NCBI RefSeq assembly: GCF_038725785.1
Contig: NZ_CP109796.1
Location: 7,750,501 to 7,814,500 of the forward strand
Length of the DNA: 64,000 nucleotides
From: Termitidicoccus mucosus
Lineage (GTDB): Bacteria > Verrucomicrobiota > Verrucomicrobiia > Opitutales > Opitutaceae
Reading direction: 5' to 3'
Below are positions 18,096 through 26,635 of the stretch, one piece after another; within the stretch, counting starts at the first letter, position 1; every line of letters starts with the position of its first letter. The notes beneath the pieces are model-generated. The model was not told the DNA's origin and ran no database searches. It saw only the letters and a list, made by a program, of their open reading frames with translations. The translations under genes and the position numbers were made by a program.

Positions 18096-20102
18096 CTATC
18101 CGGCCCCGGGGATCGCGGCGGCCGTCTTTGGGGCGTGCAGAAGCCGGAGCGTATTGGCGACCACGAGCAGGGTGGCGCCTGTGTCCGCGAGAATGGCGAG
18201 CCACAGGCTGGCGTGACCCAGCAGAGTCAGCACGAGGAACAGAGCCTTCAGCCCCAGCGCGAAGGCAATGTTGAAATAGATGATCGACATGGTCCTCCGT
18301 CCGAGGCGGATCGTCTCGGTAATCCCGCCCAGTTCGTCCCGCATGAGCGCGATGTCCGCCGTCTCGATGGCGGCGTCGGCGCCGGCCGCGCCCATCGCGA
18401 TGCCCACGCTGGCGGTCGCCATCGCGGGAGCGTCGTTCACGCCGTCGCCGACCATGGCGACGACGCCGTATTTTTCCCGCAGCACCTTCACCGCCGCGAC
18501 CTTGTCGTCGGGCAACAGGTCGCCGCGCGCCTCGTCGATGCCGACCTGGCGGGCGATGTGGCCGGCGGTGCGCTGGTTGTCGCCGCTTAGCATGACGATC
18601 TGTTCCACGCCCGCCGCGTGCAGGTCGGCGACCGCCTGTCTCGCGCGGGGGCGCAGCGTGTCGCCGACCGCGAGGAGACCCAGCACTCCGCCGCGACAGC
18701 CGTCAAGCGGACGGTGCCCGACCACGACGACGGACACCCCTTCGCCCTCGATGGCGGCGAGCCGTTGCTCCAGGTCCTCCGAGCACACGCCGAGCTCGTG
18801 CGCGAAGCGGTGGTTGCCGACGAAACACGCGCGCCCGTCAACGACACCCTCCGCCCCGCGACCGGGGCGGTTCTGGTAGTTCCCGGCGCGCGGGAAGGCG
18901 ACGCCGCGCTCCTTCGCGCAGGCGACCACGGCCTTGGCGAGCGGGTGCGCGGAGTGATCGTCGATCGCCGCCGCGATGCGCAGGATCTCCCCGTCGGAGG
19001 CGGCGCCGCTTCGCTCCACGGCCTGCACCGTGGGTTTGCCCTCGGTGATGGTGCCGGTCTTGTCCACCGCGATCGCCTTGAGCCGCGCGATGGTTTCGAG
19101 GTGCGCGCCGCCTTTTACGAGGACGCCACGGCGGGCGAGCGCGGTCAGGCCGGCCACGATGCCGACCGGGGTGGCGATGACCAGGGCGCAGGGACAGGCG
19201 ATGATGAGGATCACGCAGGCGCGGTAGAGCCACGCGGTCCATTCGCCGGCCATGAGCAGCGGCGGAACGAGAAACACCACCAGCGCGGCCAGCGCGACCA
19301 GCGGCGTGTAGTAGCGCGCGAACACATCCACGAAGCGCTGGGTCGGCGCCTTCTGTTCCTGCGCCTCCTCCACGAGGCGGATGATGCGGGCCAGCGTGGT
19401 GTCTCCGCTTGCCTTCGTGACTTTGATTTCCAGCGACCCCTCGCCGTTGATCGTGCCGGCGAAGACGGTGTCGCCCGGCTTCTTGTCCACCGGCGCTGAT
19501 TCGCCGGTGATCGGCGCTTGGTTGACGGCGGACTCGCCGGAGACAACCTGGCCGTCAAGCGGGATACCCATGCCGGAGCGGGCGGTCACGACCTCGCCGA
19601 CCGCGACCGTTTCTACCGGCGCCTCCACGAAGCGCCCGTCGCGCCTGACCAGCGCGTTTTTAGGCGCGAGTTCGAGGAGGGCCGCCGTGGCGCGGCGGGC
19701 GCGGCGGTCCGCCCAGCCTTCGAGCCACTCCGCCACGCCAAACAGGAACACCACGGCGGAGGCTTCGACCCATTCGCCGATGATCGACGCGCCGGCGGCG
19801 GCGAGCACGACGAGGAGGTTGATGTCCGGGCGCAGACGGCGGATCGCCGCCCACGCCTTGGGCAGCAGGAACCAGCCGCCGGATAACATCGCCGCAATGC
19901 CGACGAACGCGAGCGCGCCTTCGGGCAGCCAGTTCATCGCATGGCCGGCCAGCGCCGCGCCGGTGAGCAGGCCCGACACGGCGAGGCTGATCGTCACCGC
20001 CCCAACGCCTTCCGGCGAATGGTCATGCCCGCAGCAGCAGCCGGAATCGTGGCCGCCGCCGGAATCGTGGCCGGAGTTTTCATCGTGTTTGGTCTGGCTC
20101 AT
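18096..20102 (-). CDS. Heavy-metal P1B-type ATPase (Zn/Cd/Pb exporter class)
   Basis: 668 residues from the ATG at MSQTKHDEN; a TTG seven codons upstream is possible but less likely. Instead of a folded HMA domain the N-terminus is a His/Cys-rich tail (HDSGGGHDSGCCCGHDH). The transport motif is CPC (about 303-305), the phosphorylation site DKTGT (347-351), with TGES in the actuator domain, the HP motif (SAHPLAKAV) and GDGVNDAP. CPC with a His-rich tail fits Zn2+/Cd2+/Pb2+ export (ZntA/CadA-like) across the inner membrane. It is the last gene of the metal island and would hand ions to the periplasm, where the RND pump takes them out of the cell. Confidence 0.93.
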   Translation of the reverse strand: MSQTKHDENSGHDSGGGHDSGCCCGHDHSPEGVGAVTISLAVSGLLTGAALAGHAMNWLPEGALAFVGIAAMLSGGWFLLPKAWAAIRRLRPDINLLVVLAAAGASIIGEWVEASAVVFLFGVAEWLEGWADRRARRATAALLELAPKNALVRRDGRFVEAPVETVAVGEVVTARSGMGIPLDGQVVSGESAVNQAPITGESAPVDKKPGDTVFAGTINGEGSLEIKVTKASGDTTLARIIRLVEEAQEQKAPTQRFVDVFARYYTPLVALAALVVFLVPPLLMAGEWTAWLYRACVILIIACPCALVIATPVGIVAGLTALARRGVLVKGGAHLETIARLKAIAVDKTGTITEGKPTVQAVERSGAASDGEILRIAAAIDDHSAHPLAKAVVACAKERGVAFPRAGNYQNRPGRGAEGVVDGRACFVGNHRFAHELGVCSEDLEQRLAAIEGEGVSVVVVGHRPLDGCRGGVLGLLAVGDTLRPRARQAVADLHAAGVEQIVMLSGDNQRTAGHIARQVGIDEARGDLLPDDKVAAVKVLREKYGVVAMVGDGVNDAPAMATASVGIAMGAAGADAAIETADIALMRDELGGITETIRLGRRTMSIIYFNIAFALGLKALFLVLTLLGHASLWLAILADTGATLLVVANTLRLLHAPKTAAAIPGAG

Positions 20103-20194
20103 GGAGATAGTCTTATGGGCCAACTATCCGGGAATGTCGCGCTTTTGACGGCAGATGGATAAATGCGATGATTGTTTTCATGCCGTCCTGCGGT

Positions 20195-20659
20195 TCAATG
20201 CTTGTGTCCGTCGCCGCCCGCATCCTCGCAAATGCACGCATATTCGGCGCGTTTGCACCCGCCGCAGACTTCGTCGTGATAGGTGATGCGGTAGTTCCTG
20301 GGCCTTGCGGCGGCGTTGTCGCGCACTTGCAGAACGATGGTGTAGCCGTCGCCTTCTGGGAGCGGCTTGGTCGAGACGAGCGCGCCGTCCTTGCCGGGGG
20401 CGAGGTCGAGTTTCACCTTGCCGGCCTTGGCCTCGGCGACGGCGGTGACGACGCGGGAGCCGGGCTCGACGGGTTTCAGCGCCGCGTCATAAAATGACAC
20501 GGTGACGGCGCGGTTTTCCGCGACGAGGAACTCCACGTGCGGGGCCTCGGTGGTGACGATGCGCCCTCCCTTGGGGCCGGGGATCGGCTTGGCTTGGAGC
20601 GCGGTCGCGAGGGCGAGCGCGCTGATGAGGGCGAGGATGGTGATGCGTGGTGTTTTCAT
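20195..20659 (-). CDS. Exported Cys/His-rich protein of a metal-efflux operon
   Basis: 154 residues with a signal peptide (MKTPRITILALISALALATA, cleavage near LQAKP). The middle is a beta-rich domain (VEFLVAENRAVTVSFYD). The C-terminus ends in a compact metal-ligand cluster, HDEVCGGCKRAEYACICED followed by HKH. I do not recognise a named family. It follows the RND pump gene by only 6 bp and precedes the P-type ATPase, so it probably binds the exported metal in the periplasm as a chaperone or sensor; that role is inferred from context and residues only. Confidence 0.75.
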   Translation of the reverse strand: MKTPRITILALISALALATALQAKPIPGPKGGRIVTTEAPHVEFLVAENRAVTVSFYDAALKPVEPGSRVVTAVAEAKAGKVKLDLAPGKDGALVSTKPLPEGDGYTIVLQVRDNAAARPRNYRITYHDEVCGGCKRAEYACICEDAGGDGHKH

Positions 20660-20665
20660 GGGAAA

Positions 20666-23600
20666 TCAGGCGTTGTGGTTGCTGGTTTGCGAGGCGGGCC
20701 GGTCGCGTTCGAGCCAGCAGTAGAGCGTCGGCAGGAGCACGAGGGTGAGAAAGGTGGCGGTGGCGATGCCGCCGATGACGACGGTCGCGATGGGGCGCTG
20801 CACCTCCGCGCCGGGCCCTGTCGCCAGCGCCATCGGCACGAAGCCGAGCGCGGCCACGAGCGCGGTCATGAGCACGGGGCGCAGGCGGGTGAGCGCGCCC
20901 TCGGTAACGGCGTCGCGCACGCTTTTACCCTCCTCGCGCAGTTGGTTGATGAAGGAAATCATCATCACGCCGTTGAGCACGGCCACGCCGGAGAGGGCGA
21001 TGAAGCCTACCGCCGCCGAAATCGAAAACGGCAGGCCGCGTATCCAGAGTGCAAATACGCCGCCGGTCACGGCGAGCGGAATGCCGGTGTAAACGACGAG
21101 CGCCTGCCGCACGCTGCCGAACGCGAGGAAGATGAGCAGGAATATCAGTGCGAGCGCGGCGGGCACGACGATGGCGAGGCGCGCGCGGGCCTCCTGGAGG
21201 TTCTTGAATGCGCCGCCGTATTCGACAAAGTAGCCGTCGGGCAGCTTCACTTCGGCGGCGATTTTTTCCTGCGCCTCCTCGACAAAGCTCTGCACGTCGC
21301 GCCCGCGCAGGTTCACCTGGATGGCCATGCGCCGCTGGAACGCCTCGCGCGAGATGGTGTTCACGCTTTCGGTGACGCCCACGTCGGCGACCTGCCCGAG
21401 CGTGACGAGGGTGCCGTCGGCGGTTTTCACGGGGAGGTTGGCGACGTTGGCGAAATCGCGCCGCGTCTCCTCCGGCAGGCGCGTGATGATGGGATAGCGG
21501 CGGTTGCCGTCCACAATCACGCCGGCCTCGTTTCCGGCGAAGGCGGTTTCAACGGTTTTGTTCACCTCGTCGGCGTGGATGTTGTGGCGCGACATGGCGG
21601 CGCGGTTCACGGCGATTTGGAGAACGGGCGCCTTGCCCGCGGCGTCAAATTCCACGTCGGCGGCGCCGGGGATTTTCTCGACGATCTCGCGGATTTCGCC
21701 GGCGAGTTTTTCGAGCGTCTCGTAGTCGTCGCCGAAGACTTTTATGGCGATGTCGGCGCGGCTGCCGGAGAGCAGCTCGTTGAAACGAAGCTCGATGGGC
21801 TGCGAGAACAGGTAGCTCTGGCCGGGAAAGCGGACGGAGAGTTCCTTCGAGATGAGGTTGGTCAACTCGTCCTTGGTGATGGTCCGCCCGTCGATCTTCC
21901 GCCACTCCGATGGCGGCTTGAGCATCATGTAACTGTCGGCGACGTTGACGCCCATCGGGTCAACCGCGACTTCCGAGGTGCCGACGCGCGCGAACGTGTG
22001 CGTGATCTCGGGAAACTTCTCCAGCATGAGTTTCTCGGAGGCGAGCTGCATGTCGAGCGACGCGCCGGTGCCGATGCTGGTGGTGCGGATCATCTGCGCG
22101 GCGAGCGAGCCTTCGTTGAGTTGCGGGATGAACTCCGCGCCGAGCCGCGGGAACACCCACGCGGCGAGGGCGAAGACGGCGATGGCGGCGGCGACGACAA
22201 GCCAGCGCAGCCGCAAGCTGAACGCGAGCACCGGGCGGTAAACGCGCTTCGCCAGCCGGATGAGGACGTTGTCCCCTTCGCGGACCCTGGCCGTCATGAA
22301 AAACGAGCACAGGACGGGCACGAGCGTGAGGGCGAGGATGAGCGCGCCGACGAGCGCGAACACGACGGTGAAGGCCATCGGCTTGAACATTTTTCCCTCG
22401 GTGCCCGTGAGCGTGAACATCGGCAGATACACGATGGTGATGATGGCCACGCCGAACACCGTGGGCCTGCCGACCTGCTTGCAGGCGGCGAGCACGGTTT
22501 GCAGGCGCTCCTTGGTCGTGGGCAGCCGGCCCAGCTCGTGCTGGCGTTGCGCGAGCAGGCGCACGACGTTTTCCGCCATCACGACCGCCCCGTCCACGAT
22601 GAGGCCGAAGTCCACCGCGCCGAGGCTCATGAGGTTGCCCGAAACGCCGTAGCGCACCATGCCCGTCATGGCGAAGAGCATGGAGAGCGGAATCGCGGTG
22701 GCGACGATGAGCGCCGCGCGCCAGTTGCCGAGCAACCCGATGAGGACGGCAATGACAAGGAGCGCGCCCTCGAAGAGGTTTTTCTCGACGGTGCGGATGG
22801 TGGCGTTCACCACGTCGGTGCGGTTGTAAACCGTCTCGATGACCATGCCGGCGGGGAGTTTTTTCTGGATTTCCGCGATGCGCGCGTGGACGCGGCTGGA
22901 GACCAGGCGGCTGTTTTCGCCGATGAGCATGAGGACGGAGCCGACTACGGCCTCTCGCCCGTCGTGCGTGGCGAAACCGGCGCGGGCGCCCGAGCCGATG
23001 CCGACATCGGCGACGTCCCTCACCCGCAGCGTGCCGGCGCGAACGGGGGAGAGTTTGAGCGGGAGGCTGGCGATGTCCTCCGTCGTCTGCACGCGCCCGA
23101 TGGCGCGCACGGTGACGGCCTCGCCGCCCTTTTCCACGACGGAGCCGCCGGCATTGGCGACGTTTTCGGCGATGACGTCCGCCAATTCGCCGATGGAGAG
23201 GCCGGTGCTGGCGAGCTTTACGGGGTCGGGTGTGATGACGAACTGCCGGTCGTAGCCGCCGTTGGTGTTGACCTCGGTGACGCCGGGCACGGTGCGCAGC
23301 GCGGGTTTCACGATGTAGTCCTGCGCGAGCTTGAGTTCGCGCAGCCGCTCGACCGGGTCAGTCGGCGCCTCCGCCGCGTCATCGCGATAGTTGACGGTGT
23401 AATGGTAAATCTCGCCGAGCCCGGTGGTGATGGGCGCGAGTTTGGGCACGACGCCCGGCGGCAATTCCTCGACGACGGACTGCAAGCGCTCCCCGACGAG
23501 CTGGCGCGCGCGGTAGAGGTCGCTGCCTTCCTTGAAAACCAGCGTGACCTGCGAGAGGCCGAATTTGGAGATGGAGCGCACCTCGACGAGGTTTTCGATG

Positions 23601-23824
23601 CCGCCCATCTCGACCTCGACGGGATACGTGACGAGTTTTTCGATTTCCTCGGGCGCGAGCGAGGGGACGGCGGTGTTGACTTGCACCTGGACGTTGGTGA
23701 TGTCCGGCACGGCGTCGATGGGCAGGCGCAGGGCCGACCAGATGCCGATGAAAATGAGCGCCGCCGCGCCGATGAGCACGAACACGCGCTGGCGCAGGGA
23801 AAACTCAAGGATTTTGTCTATCAT
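20666..23824 (-). CDS. czcA: CzcA/CusA-family heavy-metal efflux RND pump
   Basis: 1052 residues, the usual length of heavy-metal RND pumps, with about twelve membrane helices and two large periplasmic loops. Family marks are VPDITNVQVQVNT near the start, and in helix 4 DFGLIVDGAVVMAEN, whose Asp-x5-Asp-x6-Glu spacing equals the proton-relay residues of CzcA (the divalent Zn/Co/Cd class) and not CusA. It is the inner-membrane engine of a tripartite pump with the adaptor and TolC-like channel encoded just upstream. The symbol reflects family and is not a demonstrated metal range. Confidence 0.93.
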   Translation of the reverse strand: MIDKILEFSLRQRVFVLIGAAALIFIGIWSALRLPIDAVPDITNVQVQVNTAVPSLAPEEIEKLVTYPVEVEMGGIENLVEVRSISKFGLSQVTLVFKEGSDLYRARQLVGERLQSVVEELPPGVVPKLAPITTGLGEIYHYTVNYRDDAAEAPTDPVERLRELKLAQDYIVKPALRTVPGVTEVNTNGGYDRQFVITPDPVKLASTGLSIGELADVIAENVANAGGSVVEKGGEAVTVRAIGRVQTTEDIASLPLKLSPVRAGTLRVRDVADVGIGSGARAGFATHDGREAVVGSVLMLIGENSRLVSSRVHARIAEIQKKLPAGMVIETVYNRTDVVNATIRTVEKNLFEGALLVIAVLIGLLGNWRAALIVATAIPLSMLFAMTGMVRYGVSGNLMSLGAVDFGLIVDGAVVMAENVVRLLAQRQHELGRLPTTKERLQTVLAACKQVGRPTVFGVAIITIVYLPMFTLTGTEGKMFKPMAFTVVFALVGALILALTLVPVLCSFFMTARVREGDNVLIRLAKRVYRPVLAFSLRLRWLVVAAAIAVFALAAWVFPRLGAEFIPQLNEGSLAAQMIRTTSIGTGASLDMQLASEKLMLEKFPEITHTFARVGTSEVAVDPMGVNVADSYMMLKPPSEWRKIDGRTITKDELTNLISKELSVRFPGQSYLFSQPIELRFNELLSGSRADIAIKVFGDDYETLEKLAGEIREIVEKIPGAADVEFDAAGKAPVLQIAVNRAAMSRHNIHADEVNKTVETAFAGNEAGVIVDGNRRYPIITRLPEETRRDFANVANLPVKTADGTLVTLGQVADVGVTESVNTISREAFQRRMAIQVNLRGRDVQSFVEEAQEKIAAEVKLPDGYFVEYGGAFKNLQEARARLAIVVPAALALIFLLIFLAFGSVRQALVVYTGIPLAVTGGVFALWIRGLPFSISAAVGFIALSGVAVLNGVMMISFINQLREEGKSVRDAVTEGALTRLRPVLMTALVAALGFVPMALATGPGAEVQRPIATVVIGGIATATFLTLVLLPTLYCWLERDRPASQTSNHNA

Positions 23825-23896
23825 GGAAAAATAAAAACAGGGTGGAAGTTGGTGTGTGATGCACGTGACGCGGATGATCCGGCGGCGCGCGCGACC

Positions 23897-24625
23897 TCAG
23901 TGGCTGTGGCCGCCGCCCTTGGTGAGGCGCAGCTCGGCGAGCCAGAGTTGTTCGACGGGGGAGACGGCCACGACATCGCCCGCGTAAAGGCCGTCGGCGA
24001 TTTCGACGAGCGACGAGGAGCGGCTGCCGGTCCGCACGGGCGTGCGCAGGAAGGCATCGCCATTGACGACATACACGAACGGGCCCGCCGCCGTTTCGAG
24101 CACGGCGGAGCGGGGCACGGCCAGGACCGTCGCGGGCGCGCCGGTGAGGGCGAGCGTGACGAAGCTGCCGGTCGCGGGCGGCGGCGCGGACGGGGGAGGG
24201 AGGGCGACCTCGAAAACGAGGTCAACAAACCGCGTGGCCTGCGTTGCCGAGCGGTCGGCACGCAGCAGCTTCGCACCGGCGGGGGACGCTTTTTCGAGCG
24301 CGGCGGCATCCGCCTCGGGCACGCGCGCGGTCGCGATGATCCGCGGCGAGGCCGCGATGATTTGGGCGGATACGCTCAGTTCGGCGGCAAGCGGATGTTC
24401 CGTTGCCTCCTCGGTCTTTACCGCGAGGGCGCGAATGACCTCGGGAGAAAGTCGCAGGCCCCGGCCTTCCTTGAAACTGACGCTCTGGCCGGCTTCGTCC
24501 CCGGAGTGTTCCGCGTGATCGTGGTCGTCGTGCGCGGCTCCGGATTCGTTTTCCTTGCCGCAACCGGCAAAGAAGGCGAGGGCGGCCGCCGCGCCTGCAA
24601 TGATGAGGCAATGTCGTGGCTTCAT
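23897..24625 (-). CDS. Short periplasmic adaptor lipoprotein of the RND pump (CzcB-like, hairpin domain absent)
   Basis: 242 residues against roughly 380-500 in typical CzcB adaptors. It begins with a lipoprotein signal (LAFFAGC, Cys22) and a His/Asp-rich segment (HDDHDHAEHSGDEAG), as CzcB-type adaptors often do. The middle has beta-barrel and membrane-proximal strands (IIATARVPEADAAALEKASP, VLAVPRSAVLETAAG, FVYVVNGDAFLRTPV) and the tail is His-rich (GGGHSH). The region that should hold the lipoyl halves and the alpha-helical hairpin contacting TolC is missing. The start overlaps the stop of the channel gene (ATGA), so the two are translationally coupled. The reading frame is clean, so this is not a sequencing break. 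Confidence 0.8.
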   Translation of the reverse strand: MKPRHCLIIAGAAAALAFFAGCGKENESGAAHDDHDHAEHSGDEAGQSVSFKEGRGLRLSPEVIRALAVKTEEATEHPLAAELSVSAQIIAASPRIIATARVPEADAAALEKASPAGAKLLRADRSATQATRFVDLVFEVALPPPSAPPPATGSFVTLALTGAPATVLAVPRSAVLETAAGPFVYVVNGDAFLRTPVRTGSRSSSLVEIADGLYAGDVVAVSPVEQLWLAELRLTKGGGHSH

Positions 24626-25953
24626 GGCGCGATTTCGACGGGGTTGAGATCGAGGCCGGTGAGTTGCTCGAGGCGCAGGCCCGCGGCGAGCGTTTCCTGC
24701 TGCGTGTCGAGGATCGACTCGACGGCGTCGAGATAGCTGTTTTGCAACTCGAGGTAGGTGGCGATGGGCACGGCCCCGAGGCGGTAGTGGCGGTCGGCAA
24801 GCCCGGCGGCGTCGCGAAAACGCGCGACCGTGTCGGACGGCCAGCGCCGGGTCTCGGCCAGCTTGGTCTCGAAGGCGCGGGCGGCGGTCACCACTTCGCG
24901 CTCGAGCTCGCGCTGGGCCACGAGCACGGCGGTTTCGGCCTGGCGCTGGCGCGCCTCGGCGAGTTGGACCGCGCCGCGTTTGCCGCTTGAAAGCGGGAGC
25001 GGAAGCGAGACGCCGACACCGACGATGGTTTCGCGGTCGCCCGCCTTGGCGTCGGAGTAATACGGGCTGAGGCTCACGGAGGGATAGCGTTCGTTTTTCG
25101 CGAGCCGGACGGCGTAGCCCTGCTGCTCGAGCTCGACCCGGCGCATGCGGTAGTCGAAGTTGTTCTCGCGGGCGGCGGCGAGAAGCGCGCCAAGGCCGGC
25201 GGAAACGGGACGAAACTCGAGCGCGGGCGCGGCGACACGGAGCGCGCTTTCGGGCGCGGCCCCGCGAAGCTGGTTGAGCTCGATGAGCGCGGCTTGGACC
25301 GCGAGCCCGGACTCGGTGGCGCGGCGTTGCAGCGCAAGCTCGGCGGCCTCGATGACGCGGGTCTCCAGCAGCGGCGTGAGGCCGGCGGAGTCGCGGGCGA
25401 GAAAGGTTTCCCTGAGCGCCGCGAAACGGTCGGCCACCTCGTGAATGGCGGCGGCCTTGGCATTAGCGGCATGCAGGCCGAAGGCGAGTTCACGGGCGCG
25501 CGCCGAAAGTGCCTGGTTGAACCGGTCGAGGCCGAGCCGGGCCAGCTCGACATCGCGGTTGGCGATGGCCTTGCGCAACGAGATGCGCCCGGGCCACTCG
25601 AAGGTCTGCGTGACGGAGACCGACCACGCGGTGCCCTCGCCCGCGAGTGCGCCGTAGTCGCCCCGCACGCGCTTATGGCCCGCGTCGAGGGAGATTTCCG
25701 GGTCGTTCCAGGCACGGGCGACACGGACGCCGGCCTTTGCCGCGTCGATTTCGGCCTCGTAGAACTGGCGCTCGGGATTTTGCGCCATGATCTGGGCGAC
25801 GAGGGAGCCCACGGATTGCAGGGGCGGCTCCGGAGCGCCGTCGTCGGCGCGCAAGCCGGGAAGGCAGGAAACGGTTCCGAGCAAAACGAGATGCCGGACA
25901 AGTTTGGGAAGAAAAGGCGGGATACTGCGAATGATGGATGATTGTTTTTGCAT
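24622..25953 (-). CDS. czcC: TolC-family outer-membrane channel (CzcC-like)
   Basis: 443 residues with an N-terminal signal segment (LVRHLVLLGTVSCLPGLRA) and two outer-membrane efflux-protein repeats rich in amphipathic helices. The stretches AGVRVARAWNDPEISLDAG, VSVTQTFEWPGRISLRKA and YPSVSLSPYYSDAKAGDRE are typical of CzcC channels. It forms the outer-membrane exit of the CzcCBA pump. The gene overlaps the adaptor gene by four bases and is preceded, 120 bp away, by a small Cys/His-rich protein gene in the same direction. Confidence 0.9.
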   Translation of the reverse strand: MQKQSSIIRSIPPFLPKLVRHLVLLGTVSCLPGLRADDGAPEPPLQSVGSLVAQIMAQNPERQFYEAEIDAAKAGVRVARAWNDPEISLDAGHKRVRGDYGALAGEGTAWSVSVTQTFEWPGRISLRKAIANRDVELARLGLDRFNQALSARARELAFGLHAANAKAAAIHEVADRFAALRETFLARDSAGLTPLLETRVIEAAELALQRRATESGLAVQAALIELNQLRGAAPESALRVAAPALEFRPVSAGLGALLAAARENNFDYRMRRVELEQQGYAVRLAKNERYPSVSLSPYYSDAKAGDRETIVGVGVSLPLPLSSGKRGAVQLAEARQRQAETAVLVAQRELEREVVTAARAFETKLAETRRWPSDTVARFRDAAGLADRHYRLGAVPIATYLELQNSYLDAVESILDTQQETLAAGLRLEQLTGLDLNPVEIAP

Positions 25954-26073
25954 AGAATGAATGGGTGAGGGACAGGGTGGACGGTGAAACGCCGGCGCAC
26001 GCGGGCATGCGGAAGCGCACGACCATGCGTCGTTGTTTTATGGATACAGTCCGTCAGTCCGCGCGGGGACCGA

Positions 26074-26505
26074 TCAGACCAGGATATGCGAGGGCGCGCG
26101 CGGCGAGGGCGCGGCGCGGCGGGCAAACGTCCACGCGGGCACCCAGTCTTGCGGGTGTTCCCGGTGATCGGGGGAAGGGGAAAGCAATTCAGCGGGCCGC
26201 GCGTCGGCGGCCTCGCTCAGAAAATGATAGAGGCAGGTGAGGCACAGGCAGGGCGAGAGGAGCGGGATGGGGGCGCCGGTGTTGTCCTTGAAAAATGAAT
26301 ACGAGCCGCCCTCGATCTCGTTGTGATTCTCATGCGCGCACGGCGCCTCGTGCGAACGCTTGCCGTGCGCCTCCTCCGCGCCGCCGCCACCGGCATGGCA
26401 TTCGTGCGCGGCGATGATGTCGAGCGCCTCCAGTTGGCAGTGCTGCGCGGCGGGCAGCCAGACGGCGGCCAGCAGAAACGCGACGCATTGCAGGAGTGGT
26501 TTCAC
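26074..26505 (-). CDS. Exported Cys/His-rich protein at the head of the metal operon
   Basis: 143 residues when begun at the GTG that opens a signal peptide (VKPLLQCVAFLLAAVWLPA); the frame extends 28 codons further into a palindrome, which is unlikely to be coding. After cleavage come scattered ligands: HCQLEALD, HECHAGG, HGKRSHEAPCAHENH and CLCLTCLYHF. The C-terminus WTFARRAAPSPRAPS is the sort of ending I associate with small proteins ahead of RND metal pumps in this phylum, but I cannot name a family. Position and composition suggest periplasmic metal binding or sensing. Confidence 0.6.
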   Translation of the reverse strand: MKPLLQCVAFLLAAVWLPAAQHCQLEALDIIAAHECHAGGGGAEEAHGKRSHEAPCAHENHNEIEGGSYSFFKDNTGAPIPLLSPCLCLTCLYHFLSEAADARPAELLSPSPDHREHPQDWVPAWTFARRAAPSPRAPSHILV

Positions 26506-26560
26506 GCGGCGGCCACACGAAAAGCAAATGGCGACGGTGTCAAGCCGCGGTGATAAGGAA

Positions 26561-26635
26561 AGTAACAAGTGGCAAGTAACAAGTGACAAGAAGAACCGGT
26601 GTTTACTTGTTACTTGTTACTTGCCACTTGTCGCT
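26561..26635. repeat. Hairpin of reiterated AAGTAAC words between the MBL gene and the metal operon
   Basis: Arms 26561-26590 and 26606-26635 pair at 27 of 30 positions around a 15-base loop. Each arm is made of repeated AAGTAACAAGTG-type words. The end of the MBL hydrolase gene runs into the right arm, which supplies its last codons and stop. It probably terminates that transcript. Confidence 0.8.

Noticed and set aside
20537-24736. A 1399-codon open frame on the plus strand opposite the RND pump and adaptor genes
   Set aside because: Its product is a low-complexity mix of Asp, His, Gly, Arg and Glu with no domain, which is the expected antisense product of a GC-rich gene; the minus strand encodes clear czcA and adaptor proteins.
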